In this document: positions 6,513 to 14,827 of the stretch, piece by piece
Position numbering within the stretch: the first letter of the stretch is position 1
How the letters are laid out: each line of letters begins with the position of its first letter
Assembly: GCA_023457355.1 (NCBI GenBank)
Contig: JAEWLW010000083.1
Location: 1 to 32,899 of the forward strand
DNA: 32,899 nt
Direction of reading: 5' to 3'
Source: Bacillota bacterium
GTDB lineage: Bacteria > Bacillota > Clostridia > Oscillospirales > Ruminococcaceae
Notes under the pieces: model-generated
What the model saw: only the letters and a program-made list of their open reading frames with translations
Databases searched by the model: none
What the model was told of the DNA's origin: nothing
Program-made: the position numbers and the translations under genes

Positions 6513-7199
6513 ATGGCTAATAACAATCCCGCACATACCGTCACAGGGAGAGCGCGGCTTTCCTACACGCATCTGTTTGAACCCTATGCCAACAACGCCG
6601 GGCAGGAGGCGAAGTATTCCGCCACCATTCTGGTGCCCAAGACCGACGCGGCCGCCAAGCAGCGCATCGACGCCGCCATCAACGCCGCGATTCAGGCCGG
6701 TATCTCAAAGCGGTGGGACGGCAAACGCCCGCCGGTGCTGTCGATCTGCGTTCACGACGGCGACGGCCCCCGCCCTTCGGATGGGGAACCCTTTGGCGAG
6801 GAATGCAAGGGCTGCTGGGTGTTCACGGCATCATCCAAGCAACCCCCGCAGGTCGTCGACATGGGCCTGAACCCGATTATCAACCAGTCGGAGCTGTATT
6901 CCGGCGTTTGGGCGCGCGTCGGCGTGACCTTCTTCGCCTACAACTCGAACGGCAAGAAGGGCATTGGCTGCGGCCTTGAAACGGTGCAGAAGCTGGAGGA
7001 CGGCGAACCGCTCGGCGGCAGAGCCAGCGCGGCAGACGACTTTGCCGACGTTACATACCCCGCCCCCGCACCGGCAGCTTATCAGCAGCCCGCATATGCA
7101 CAGCCGCAGGCGTACCCCGCGCAGCCGGTTTATCCGCAGCAGGGATACCAGCAGCCGGCCGTGCAGCGCATCGACCCCATCACCGGGCTGCCGTTCTAA
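6513..7199 (+). CDS. DUF2815 protein, likely single-stranded DNA-binding
   Basis: This 228-residue protein begins with a beta-rich domain (about 8-165, 'TVTGRARLSYTHLFEPYA', 'YSATILVPKTD') of the DUF2815 type. A Pro/Gln/Tyr/Ala-rich flexible tail (175-218) ends in a short hydrophobic tip, GLPF. That design (OB-like core, disordered tail, terminal peptide) resembles SSB proteins, and DUF2815 genes sit between DUF2800 and the phage polymerase as here. ATG 6513 has AAAGGAG upstream. The SSB role is inferred. Confidence 0.85.
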   Translation: MANNNPAHTVTGRARLSYTHLFEPYANNAGQEAKYSATILVPKTDAAAKQRIDAAINAAIQAGISKRWDGKRPPVLSICVHDGDGPRPSDGEPFGEECKGCWVFTASSKQPPQVVDMGLNPIINQSELYSGVWARVGVTFFAYNSNGKKGIGCGLETVQKLEDGEPLGGRASAADDFADVTYPAPAPAAYQQPAYAQPQAYPAQPVYPQQGYQQPAVQRIDPITGLPF

Positions 7200-7205
7200 T
7201 GCGCC

Positions 7206-9227
7206 ATGGTACATCATTTGAGTTTGGACTTGGAGACATTTTCGTCGGTGGACATAAAAAAGGCGGGCCTGTACAGATATGCACAGGCCCCTGACTTTCA
7301 GATTTTGCTTTTCGCTTATTCGCTGGATGGCGCGCCGGTGGAGGTTTTACAGCTTTGCGCACCCGGCGGCGATTATGGCAAGTGCCCCGACTTCATGCCG
7401 CTGTGGCTGATCGACGCGCTTAAAAGCCCCGATTATATTAAGCACGCTTACAATGCAGCGTTTGAGTGGTATTGCCTCTGTCGGCATTTCGGATGGAACC
7501 CGATGCGGGAGGGTGCGCGGATGCTTTCGCAGTGGCGCTGCACGCAGCTGCAGGGGCTGTACTGCGGCTACCCGATGGGGCTTTCCGCCGTGGGTACGGC
7601 GCTGGGGCTGCCCGCCGACAGGCGCAAGCAAGCGACCGGCGGGGCGCTGATCCGTTATTTCTGCACGCCCTGCAAGCCGAGCCGGGTCAACGGTGGCCGC
7701 ACCCGGAATCTGCCGCACCACGACCCTGAGAAATGGCGGCTGTTCGTCGAATACAACCGGCAGGACGTCGTCACCGAAATGGAAGTCGCACAGCGCTTCA
7801 CCCCGTGGCCGGTGCCGCCCGCGCTGCAAAAGCAGTGGGAAACCGACCAGATCATCAACGCACGCGGTGTCGCGGTCGACCTTGATCTGATGGACGGCGC
7901 GATCCAGATCGGGGAGAGCACCGCGGCGACACTTCGCGAGGAGGCCGTTGCGATATCGGGCTTAGATAACCCCAACAGTATCGCGCAGCTTTCCAAATGG
8001 CTGTCTGAGGAAATGGAGCAGGAGATCGGCGACGTGCGCAAGGATACGGTCAAGGAACTGCTGGCGACCGGCGTCGAGAGCGACAAGGCGCGTCGCATGC
8101 TGGAGATCCGGCAGGAGCTGGGCAAGACCAGCACGAAGAAATATAACGCGATGGAAACCGCCGTTTGCGCGGATGGCCGAGTTCGCGGGCTGCTGCAATT
8201 CTACGGCGCCAACCGGACAGGGCGCTGGGCGGGGCGGCTGGTGCAGGTGCAGAACCTGCCGCGAACCTACATCGAGCCGCTACCACTGGCGCGTGAACTG
8301 GTGAAAGGCCGCAAGGCCGACGTACTGGAGATCATCTACGGCAGCATTCCCGACACGTTATCGCAGCTCATCCGCACGGCGTTCATCCCCACACCCGGCA
8401 ACACGTTCATAGACGCCGACTTCTCGGCCATTGAGGCGCGTGTTATCGCGTGGCTGGCAGGGGAAAGCTGGGTGCTGGATGTCTTTCGCACCCACGGCAA
8501 AATCTACGAGGCGACCGCTTCGCAGATGTTCGGCGTCCCGATCGAGCGCATTAAAAAGGGCACGCCCGACTACGCGCTGCGGCAGAAGGGCAAAGTGGCG
8601 ACGCTGGCGCTCGGCTACCAGGGCGGCGTGAACGCGCTGATCGCGATGGGCGCGCTGGATATGGGCATCCCGGAGGAGGATCTGCCGGAAATCGTGTCGC
8701 GCTGGCGGCAGTCCAACCGGCGCATTGTCGAGTTCTGGTACGCGCTCGAGCGCACGGCTGTGTCAGTGATACAGTCCGGACGGCCATGCGGTGTCGGGCG
8801 GCTGATGATGGCACTGGAATGCAGCCCCGATGGCGCGCAGCGCTTTATGACGGTGACGCTACCCAACGGCCGCAAGCTGTTCTATGCGAATCCGTTTCTT
8901 GGCCCCAACCGCTTCGGCGGGGAGAGCATTCACTATTTTGGGATGGACCAGACCTCGAAAAAGTGGAAGGAGCTTGAAACCTACGGCGGCAAGCTGGCCG
9001 AGAACATCACGCAGGCGACGGCGCGCGACTGCCTCGCCGAGGCGGTGGAACGGCTGGAGGCGCGGGGTTTCCCGGTAGTGTTCCATGTACATGACGAAGT
9101 GGTGATTGACGCAAAAAAGCCCGACCTTGACGCTGTGTGCAGCATCATGGCCGAGCCGGTGCCCTGGGCTATTGATCTTCCCTTGAAGGCTGACGGGTGG
9201 GCGGATCTGTTTTACAAGAAGGATTAA
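7206..9227 (+). CDS. Family A (phage T7-like) DNA polymerase
   Basis: The protein is a 673-residue replicative polymerase with a 3'-5' exonuclease domain: Asp8 and Glu10 in DLETFS, Asn83 and a later YNRQD motif (Tyr183, Asp187). The polymerase motifs are intact: motif A 'DADFSAIEAR' (Asp403), motif B around 'LRQKGKVATLALGYQGG' (Arg459-Gly474) and motif C HVHDE (627-631). There is no 5'-3' exonuclease domain, as usual for phage enzymes. It is the core of the phage replisome, with a primase/helicase after an inserted leftward gene. Start ATG 7206 lies six bases after the previous stop. Confidence 0.95.
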   Translation: MVHHLSLDLETFSSVDIKKAGLYRYAQAPDFQILLFAYSLDGAPVEVLQLCAPGGDYGKCPDFMPLWLIDALKSPDYIKHAYNAAFEWYCLCRHFGWNPMREGARMLSQWRCTQLQGLYCGYPMGLSAVGTALGLPADRRKQATGGALIRYFCTPCKPSRVNGGRTRNLPHHDPEKWRLFVEYNRQDVVTEMEVAQRFTPWPVPPALQKQWETDQIINARGVAVDLDLMDGAIQIGESTAATLREEAVAISGLDNPNSIAQLSKWLSEEMEQEIGDVRKDTVKELLATGVESDKARRMLEIRQELGKTSTKKYNAMETAVCADGRVRGLLQFYGANRTGRWAGRLVQVQNLPRTYIEPLPLARELVKGRKADVLEIIYGSIPDTLSQLIRTAFIPTPGNTFIDADFSAIEARVIAWLAGESWVLDVFRTHGKIYEATASQMFGVPIERIKKGTPDYALRQKGKVATLALGYQGGVNALIAMGALDMGIPEEDLPEIVSRWRQSNRRIVEFWYALERTAVSVIQSGRPCGVGRLMMALECSPDGAQRFMTVTLPNGRKLFYANPFLGPNRFGGESIHYFGMDQTSKKWKELETYGGKLAENITQATARDCLAEAVERLEARGFPVVFHVHDEVVIDAKKPDLDAVCSIMAEPVPWAIDLPLKADGWADLFYKKD

Positions 9228-9233
9228 TTGTTA

Positions 9234-9791
9234 TTACAAAGGAGATTTGTAATTCCCCAAAATATTCTTAATATTTTCTAAAATACATTCATCTGAATCT
9301 CCCTGTACAACTCGCAAACGTTGAATTTCTTCCCAATTACTGCTGTCTATAAATATAAAATCTAGGTAGGGGCATTCTGAAATGCGCTCTAAGCAACCTT
9401 TAACTTTCGGTAATAGAAATTTGGAAACAGTTTTTAAAACAAAATATTTAACTGTTTCAGATACTAGTGCTTCTTGTGGGGAACTCGGGCACAAAATTAT
9501 TTGAATAGCATTAATTAGAAGAGGTTCTCCTCCCCCACCTGTGGCTGGCTCAGCAACCGGCTCTTCATCGGATAATACCACAGGAGCTTCGTTTGGATCA
9601 TCAGGCATGCGGCAGTGTGCGTCAGAAATAAAACGCTCGCGCAATGCTTGAAGATCGCATAATTCAAGGCCTAGATTAATTTGATGATCATCAAACAGTT
9701 GATACAGCTCTGCTTCTTCCAGCACCTCAAGGTTAAACGCTCCTGATCGAAATGCAACCACCGGCCGATTTTCGTATTTTGGACCTCCCAT
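9234..9791 (-). CDS. Orphan leftward gene inside the replication operon
   Basis: This 185-residue protein has no recognised domain. An N-terminal part (about 1-55) leads to an acidic, Pro-rich stretch and a Gly4 linker (70-88). A hydrophobic/helical C-terminal part (about 90-185) includes two predicted helices and 'LDFIFIDSSNWEEI'. Its base composition is clearly more A/T-rich than the polymerase and primase genes around it, and it runs opposite to them, which points to acquisition. A leftward promoter at 9823-9851 gives it its own transcription. The ATG at 9791 has only a weak G-rich ribosome site. A host-directed role is possible but not shown. Confidence 0.75.
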   Translation of the reverse strand: MGGPKYENRPVVAFRSGAFNLEVLEEAELYQLFDDHQINLGLELCDLQALRERFISDAHCRMPDDPNEAPVVLSDEEPVAEPATGGGGEPLLINAIQIILCPSSPQEALVSETVKYFVLKTVSKFLLPKVKGCLERISECPYLDFIFIDSSNWEEIQRLRVVQGDSDECILENIKNILGNYKSPL

Positions 9792-9822
9792 TTTAGAACC
9801 CCCAAAAAAGATATTTTTCTAC

Positions 9823-9851
9823 ATGTTACCCCACAATTTCCCAAAAGTAAA
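9823..9851 (-). promoter_or_regulatory. Leftward promoter of the orphan gene
   Basis: Read on the minus strand, TTTACT (9846-9851), a 17-bp spacer and TAACAT (9823-9828) stand about 30 bases upstream of the orphan gene's start. The -35 box abuts the ribosome site of the divergent primase gene. Confidence 0.5.
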
Positions 9852-9864
9852 GGAGTAATACTCC
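9852..9864 (+). promoter_or_regulatory. Shine-Dalgarno hairpin abutting the primase start
   Basis: GGAGT (9852-9856) and ACTCC (9860-9864) pair around an AAT loop. They bury the ribosome site of the primase/helicase gene, whose ATG begins at the next base. It is short, but placed to dampen translation initiation. Confidence 0.45.
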
Positions 9865-12255
9865 ATGCTGATAAACGACCGGCAAATAACAATCTCGGCG
9901 GGAGCCAGCCGCAAGGCGACGAAATGGCTGCCGCAAACGCTGTACCTCTCGGAGCTGTATGACCGGCTGAAAACGCCAGTCAGAAGCACCGAGCGGCTGG
10001 ACGAATACCTGCGCCTGTCCAAGAACAAGCAGGACGATCTGAAGGACGTGGGCGGCTTCGTCGCGGGTACCCTCAACGGCGGACGACGCAAGGGCGACGC
10101 TGTCACGGGGCGCGACGTTCTGGCGCTTGACCTTGACCACATCCCGGCGGGCGGCACGAACGATGTGCTGCGCCGCGTCGACGGCCTCGGCTGCGGTTAC
10201 TGCGTCTATTCGACCCGCAAGCACTCCCCGGCGGCGCCACGTCTGCGCGTGCTGCTGCCGCTGGACCGCACCGCGACCGCGGACGAATACGAACCGCTGG
10301 CGCGCAAGGCAGGCGAGATCATCGGTATTGAGCTGTGCGATCCCTCCACCTTTGAAGCGTCGCGGCTGATGTACTGGCCATCCTGCTGCGCCGACAGCGA
10401 ATACATATTTACCTTTGCAGATAAGCCACTGCTGTCAGCGGACGGCATGCTGGCGCTTTACACCGACTGGCGCGACGCAACGAGCTGGCCGCAGGTGCCG
10501 GGCACGGAGCAGGTGCACCAGAAGCTGGCGGCGCGCCAGGAAGACCCGACCGCAAAGCCGGGCGTTGTCGGCGCGTTCTGCCGGACTTATGATATCTACC
10601 GCGCCATGCAGGAGCTGCTGCCGGGCGTGTACGAGCCGGTCGACAACGACAGCACCCGCTTCACCTATACCGGCGGTTCGACGACCGGCGGCGCGGTGGT
10701 GTACGACAATGGCGCGTTTTTGTTCTCGCACCACGCGACCGACCCGGCGGGCGGCAAGCTCTGTAACGCCTTCGATCTGGTGCGCCTACACCGTTTCGGC
10801 GCGCTGGATGACGACGCGAAGCCCGACACCCCGGCCAACCGGCTGCCGAGCTTCGTCGCGATGTGCGAACTCGCTGTGGCGGACACCTCGGTGTCCCACC
10901 TGATGCTGACCGAACGCTACGGCCAGATGGCCGAAGACTTTGCCGCACCCGCGGACGGCGACGAGAACTGGCTGCACACGCTGGCCATCGGCAAGGGCGG
11001 CGCAATCGACAAGACCGCCGACAACATCCTGATTATTCTGCGCAACCAGCCGGAGCTGCGCGGGCGTATCCTCCTGGACGACTTCGCCAAGCGCGGTGTG
11101 GCCGTCGGGCCGTTCCCGTGGGATACCCGCCCTGGGCGGCGCGTCTGGGGCGACAACGACGACGCGGGCGTCCGGTGGTTCCTTGAAAAACACTTCGAGC
11201 TGACCGGCAAAGAGAAGATCATGGACGCGCTGTCGCTATGCGCCCGTGAGCACGCTTTTGATCCGGTGCAGCAGTATCTATTATCACTACATTGGGATGG
11301 TGTCGCCCGGCTGGATCGGCTATTCATCGACTATCTGGGCGCGTCCGACACCGAGTATACCCGCGCTGTGACCCGCAAGGCATTCTGCGCGGCTGTTGCG
11401 CGCGCCATGACGCCCGGCACGAAGTTTGACCCCATGACGATTCTTAGCGGCGCGCAGGGGCTGGGCAAGTCCACGCTGCTGCGCAAGATGGGCAAAAGCT
11501 GGTTCTCGGACAGCCTGACGACCTTTATCGGCAAGGAGGCGCGCGAACTGGTGCAGGGCGTTTGGATCATTGAGATCGGGGAGCTGTCGGCGCTCTCGAA
11601 GGCCGAGAACGAGCAGGCCAAGCAGTTTTTAAGCCAGTGCGAGGATATCTTCCGTGTGCCGTACGGGCGGCGCACAGAGGTTTATCCGCGGCGCTGCGTG
11701 TTCTTCGGCACCTCCAACAGCAGCGAATTCCTGCGCGATAAGACCGGCAACCGGCGGTTCTGGCCGGTGGATGTCGGGGTGCAGCTGGTGAGTAAAAGCG
11801 TGTTCACGCAGCTGGACGCCGAGGTCGACCAGCTTTGGGCAGAGGCGTTCGTGCGCTGGCAGGTTGGGGAGCCTTTGTATCTGTCCGGCACCGTCGAGGA
11901 GGCCGCCAGAGCGGAGCAGGAGGGACACCGTGAGCAGTCGCCACGCGAGGGCATTATCCGCGAGTTCGTCGAGCGTGAGGTGCCGCTGGACTGGCACAAA
12001 TGGGATCTGTCGCGACGGCGTATGTATTGGAACGACGGAATCAAGGGGGATATTCCCACGGAGCCCCGGACGCGCGTCTGCGCTTTAGAAGTCTGGTGCG
12101 AAGCGATCGGCAGTGATCCGAAATTTATGCAGTACCGCGACGCGACGGAGATCAACGGTGTGATCGCTTCGATAGATGGCTGGAAACGAACGAAAAACGG
12201 AGCGCGTTTTGGGTATTGCGGTCTGCAAAAAGGATTTGAAAAAGTGTTACTTTAG
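9865..12255 (+). CDS. Primase-polymerase / VirE-type helicase
   Basis: The product is a 796-residue two-part replication protein. The N-terminal region resembles an archaeo-eukaryotic primase: Asp89 and Asp91 in LALDLDHI, then STRKHS (His120) with basic residues following. The C-terminal region is the virulence-associated E (VirE) superfamily-3-like ATPase: Walker A GAQGLGKST (529-537), Walker B WIIEIGE (567-573), a sensor TSN (616-618) and GNRRFWPV (628-635). It probably primes and unwinds at the origin, working with the polymerase at 7206. An iteron-like cluster begins inside its last codons. AAAGGAG precedes ATG 9865 but is partly in a hairpin. Confidence 0.92.
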   Translation: MLINDRQITISAGASRKATKWLPQTLYLSELYDRLKTPVRSTERLDEYLRLSKNKQDDLKDVGGFVAGTLNGGRRKGDAVTGRDVLALDLDHIPAGGTNDVLRRVDGLGCGYCVYSTRKHSPAAPRLRVLLPLDRTATADEYEPLARKAGEIIGIELCDPSTFEASRLMYWPSCCADSEYIFTFADKPLLSADGMLALYTDWRDATSWPQVPGTEQVHQKLAARQEDPTAKPGVVGAFCRTYDIYRAMQELLPGVYEPVDNDSTRFTYTGGSTTGGAVVYDNGAFLFSHHATDPAGGKLCNAFDLVRLHRFGALDDDAKPDTPANRLPSFVAMCELAVADTSVSHLMLTERYGQMAEDFAAPADGDENWLHTLAIGKGGAIDKTADNILIILRNQPELRGRILLDDFAKRGVAVGPFPWDTRPGRRVWGDNDDAGVRWFLEKHFELTGKEKIMDALSLCAREHAFDPVQQYLLSLHWDGVARLDRLFIDYLGASDTEYTRAVTRKAFCAAVARAMTPGTKFDPMTILSGAQGLGKSTLLRKMGKSWFSDSLTTFIGKEARELVQGVWIIEIGELSALSKAENEQAKQFLSQCEDIFRVPYGRRTEVYPRRCVFFGTSNSSEFLRDKTGNRRFWPVDVGVQLVSKSVFTQLDAEVDQLWAEAFVRWQVGEPLYLSGTVEEAARAEQEGHREQSPREGIIREFVEREVPLDWHKWDLSRRRMYWNDGIKGDIPTEPRTRVCALEVWCEAIGSDPKFMQYRDATEINGVIASIDGWKRTKNGARFGYCGLQKGFEKVLL

Positions 12256-12479
12256 GCTGTTACTTTCATTTTGAAAGTAACAAAAAGGTGTTACTTCTGT
12301 TACTTGTGTTACTTTCAAAAGTAACGGGCTAAAGGCGGATTGTATAGCCAAAAAACGGCGGTGTTACTTCTGTTACTTTTATTCCTTTGAAATATATTAA
12401 ATAGGTAATTAGGCACACGCCTATACGCCTAATGCGCCTAACGCGTATATATATAGGGAAAGGGGGTATCGGAAGTAAC
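12246..12479. repeat. GTTACTT iteron cluster, candidate replication origin
   Basis: Ten copies of GTTACTT, seven direct and three inverted, fall within 234 bp. Starts are 12246, 12259, 12290, 12299, 12308, 12363 and 12372 on + and 12275, 12319, 12473 on -. Three neighbours are spaced exactly 9 bp apart. Pairs form perfect hairpins at 12259-12281 and 12308-12325. An A/T-rich stretch (12379-12410) and three GCCTA repeats (12419-12440) follow. Iterons, an A/T-rich unwinding region and the adjoining primase/helicase gene together suggest the phage origin. The 256 bases between genes hold no credible reading frame. Confidence 0.6.
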
Positions 12480-12511
12480 GAAATATCAGCCGCGAGAAGG
12501 AGAACGGGACA

Positions 12512-12814
12512 TTGAACGAAAAAAGTATAGAGGCGGCCCTGCGCGACCGGATCAAAGGGCTGGGCGGCCGGGCATATAAATTCGAATCACCGGGGAATGC
12601 CGGGGTGCCGGACAGGCTGATCTGTCTGCCTGGCGGCAGGGTTGTATTCGCCGAGACAAAGACCACCGGCAAGAAGCCGACCGCGCTGCAGCGGGCCAAG
12701 CACCGGGAGCTGGAGGCACTGGGCTTTCATGTGTTCGGCTGCGTCGACAGCATGATGCAGGTGGACTGCTGCGTGCGCTATTGCGAGGGATTGATTGGAG
12801 GTGATGCCCTATGA
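12512..12814 (+). CDS. VRR-NUC domain nuclease
   Basis: This 100-residue protein is a stand-alone VRR-NUC fold: 'NAGVPDRLICLPGGRVVFAE' contains the catalytic Pro-Asp of the PD-(D/E)xK superfamily, followed by AETKTTGKKP (Glu-x-Lys) and a basic helix. Such small nucleases in phage genomes sit beside an SNF2 helicase and may resolve branched DNA. The start is TTG 12512 with AAGGAG upstream. The stop overlaps the helicase start (ATGA). Confidence 0.92.
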   Translation: MNEKSIEAALRDRIKGLGGRAYKFESPGNAGVPDRLICLPGGRVVFAETKTTGKKPTALQRAKHRELEALGFHVFGCVDSMMQVDCCVRYCEGLIGGDAL

Positions 12815-14195
12815 ATTTCCAACCACATGGATACCAGCAATATTGCATTCAGAGAATTCTCACTGACAAGGCGCTGGGCCTGTTTTTGGACATGGGTTAG
12901 GTTTGGGGAAAACAGTGATCACCCTGACGGCCGTCGCCGCGCTGCGCTTCGATTACTTCGCGGTTTCCCGCGTGCTGGTGGTAGCGCCGAAGAAAGTCGC
13001 TGAAGCCACCTGGAACAAAGAGGCGCAGAAATGGGAGCACCTGCGGATGCTGCGGATCCAGTCGGTGCTGGGAAGCGCCTCGCGGCGTGTCCGGGCGCTG
13101 GCGACACCGGCGGATGTTTACGTCATCAACCGCGAGAATGTGCCGTGGCTGGTGGATTACTACCGCAACGACTGGCCGTTCGACATGGTGATTCTGGACG
13201 AAAGCAGCAGCTTCAAGAACTGGCAGTCCAAGCGGTTTAAGGCATTGAAGCTGGTGCGGTCGAGAATTCAGCGCATCGTGGAGCTGACCGGCACGCCGGC
13301 GCCGAACTCTCTGCTGGATCTCTGGGCGCAGGTGTTCCTGCTGGATGGCGGCGACCGGCTGGGTAAGACGATCGGCGGCTTCCGGGAGCGGTACTTCAAC
13401 CCCGACCAGCGCAGCCGCGACCGAATTTTCACCTATGCGCCAAAGCCCGACGCCGAGGGCGCGATCAAGCAGCTGATCGGCGATATTTGCGTCAGCATGA
13501 AAGCTGAGGATTACCTGCAGCTACCGGACTGCGTGCGGGTGACCGCGCCGGTGCCGCTGGATAAAAAGGCGCAGGCAGCCTATGACCGGTTGGAACGCGA
13601 GATGCTGCTGGAAGTCGACGAGCAGACCATCGACGCGGGCAGTGCGGCCGCGTTGCAGAATAAGCTGTTGCAGCTTTGTAACGGCGCGGTGTACGCCTCG
13701 CCCGGCGCGGTTGCCGAGGTTCACGACTGCAAGCTGGAAGTCCTGCGCGAGACGGTGGAGGCCCTTTGCGGGGCGCACGCGCTGGTGTTTTACAGCTTCC
13801 GCCACGACATACCGCGGATTAAGACGGCGCTGAACGGGCAGGGCCTGCGCATCCGGGAGTACACCGGCCCGGCCGATGCCGACGACTGGAACGCCGGGAA
13901 GATCGACGTTCTGTTGGCACATCCGGCTTCTACGGCCTACGGGCTGAATCTTCAGGAGGGCGGGCACCACGTGATCTGGTTCGGGCTGAATTGGAGCCTG
14001 GAGCTGTACCAGCAGGCAAACGCCCGGCTGCATCGGCAGGGCCAGACGCACCCGGTGATCGTGCATCATCTGGCGGTGGAGGGCGGCGCCGACGAGGATG
14101 TGCTGCGGGCGCTGGATGAAAAAAATACCTCGCAAGAAGCGCTGTTGCAGGCGCTTAAAGCGAGGATTGAAAAGGCGAAAGCCGTTAGGTTGTAA
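12811..14195 (+). pseudogene. SNF2-family helicase, frameshifted in motif I
   Basis: Translation from ATG 12811 gives a normal SNF2 N-terminus (FQPHGYQQYCI, then LGLFLDMG) but stops at TAG 12898. The rest continues in another frame from 12903 (GKTVITLTAV, DESS at the DExx box, LTGTPAPNS for motif III, and later motifs to residue ~430). Removing five bases, TAGGT at 12898-12902, restores DMGLGKT, the exact ATP-binding motif I, and one frame of about 460 residues. The gene looks intact elsewhere. The break could be a real mutation, a copying duplication (GGTTAGGTT) or a sequencing error; the truncated downstream frame could start at TTG 12903 but would lack motif I. Partner of VRR-NUC. Confidence 0.85.
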
Positions 14196-14238
14196 TTTAG
14201 CAGCGAAATGGGTGTGCCCTTAATGCTGGGTTCCGTGC

Positions 14239-14272
14239 AAACGGAGCACCTACAAAAATAGGCGCTCCGTTT
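14239..14272. terminator. Hairpin terminator after the helicase / peptide island
   Basis: A 14-bp stem (14239-14252 with 14259-14272) surrounds a 6-nt loop. On the minus strand every pair forms, one as G-U; on the plus strand one A-C mismatch occurs. The T-runs are short in both directions. It lies between the convergent helicase and Asn-rich genes and probably stops both transcripts. Confidence 0.6.
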
Positions 14273-14275
14273 CTA

Positions 14276-14295
14276 TAAAAAAGCTGGTTAGCTTT
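14276..14295 (-). terminator. Leftward intrinsic terminator of the Asn/Cys-rich gene
   Basis: On the minus strand AAAGCT and AGCTTT pair around AACC and are followed by more T. The hairpin begins 8 bases beyond the stop codon at 14304. Confidence 0.5.
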
Positions 14296-14303
14296 CTATA
14301 AAT

Positions 14304-14504
14304 TTAATCAAAGAAATTGCAAATAGGCCCACATTGGCAACGCCAGCAACGCCCGTTCCAGACCCAGTCGCATCGGCGAGAACGATTATCAAAACTATTA
14401 TCTAAACTACTGCCAGCAACGCGATTGCCATTAAAATCATCGTTGAAATTATCGTTGGAACTCTCATTGGAATTATCATTGCGGACGTTATATCGATGCC
14501 CCAT
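14304..14504 (-). CDS. Small Asn/Asp- and Cys-rich protein
   Basis: This 66-residue protein has a repetitive Asn/Asp/Ser half (about 8-40: NDNSNESSNDNFNDDFNG) and a Cys/Trp/Arg half (about 45-62: CDWVWNGRCWRCQCGPIC). An excellent AAAGGAGGTG lies 6 bases before ATG 14504, which argues for a real gene. It has no recognised family. The composition recalls small surface or spore-coat-associated peptides of Clostridia and Bacilli, but this is only a resemblance. It runs against the phage genes and has its own terminator, as morons do. Confidence 0.6.
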   Translation of the reverse strand: MGHRYNVRNDNSNESSNDNFNDDFNGNRVAGSSLDNSFDNRSRRCDWVWNGRCWRCQCGPICNFFD

Positions 14505-14633
14505 AAAGTACACCTCCTTTCATCGATACGTACCCTGGGTTTGAGCCCGCAATATATCATATTCAAAATGTCGAAGAGTGCTAAAGGCGAGGGGAACGAG
14601 GATTGACCGCCAACAAACAACAGTTGATCGCCT

Positions 14634-14666
14634 AAATAAACGGGCCTGCTTTTTACAGCAAGCCCG
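14634..14666 (-). terminator. Leftward intrinsic terminator of the 28-residue peptide gene
   Basis: On the minus strand a 10-bp stem (one G-U pair) from 14641-14666 is followed by TTTATTT. It lies directly beyond the stop of the Cys-rich peptide gene. Read on the plus strand the stem has a mismatch and no T-run, so it is directional. Confidence 0.65.
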
Positions 14667-14671
14667 AAAGA

Positions 14672-14758
14672 TTAGTACCAGCATGGATTGCAGCAACCGC
14701 AGCCATTAGAGCAGCCGACGAAACCCAACAAAAGCAAAAGCCAAAACCACACGCTCAT
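14672..14758 (-). CDS. 28-residue Cys-rich membrane peptide
   Basis: The 28-residue peptide begins with a hydrophobic helix (MSVWFWLLLLLGFVG) and ends in a Cys/Gly/Asn cluster (CSNGCGCCNPCWY, five Cys). AAAGGAGTG stands directly before ATG 14758, and a leftward terminator follows. Peptides of this shape, a hydrophobic stretch with a Cys-rich tail, exist in sporulating Gram-positive bacteria, but I recognise no family. Alternatives are a small toxin or a bacteriocin-like peptide. Confidence 0.6.
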   Translation of the reverse strand: MSVWFWLLLLLGFVGCSNGCGCCNPCWY

Positions 14759-14827
14759 CACTCCTTTCGGCCTGTTAATACAGACTACGGGAAGAGGAGT
14801 ATATACGACACAAAGGGAGGAATCTAT

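Noticed and set aside
9233..9253. 8-bp perfect hairpin between polymerase and orphan gene
   Set aside because: No T-run on either side, A/T-rich weak stem, and it includes coding bases of the orphan gene; not called a terminator.
12903..14195. Helicase as an intact gene starting at TTG 12903
   Set aside because: It would lack the ATP-binding motif start and the N-terminal region that is clearly encoded upstream in another frame; the frameshift explanation fits better.
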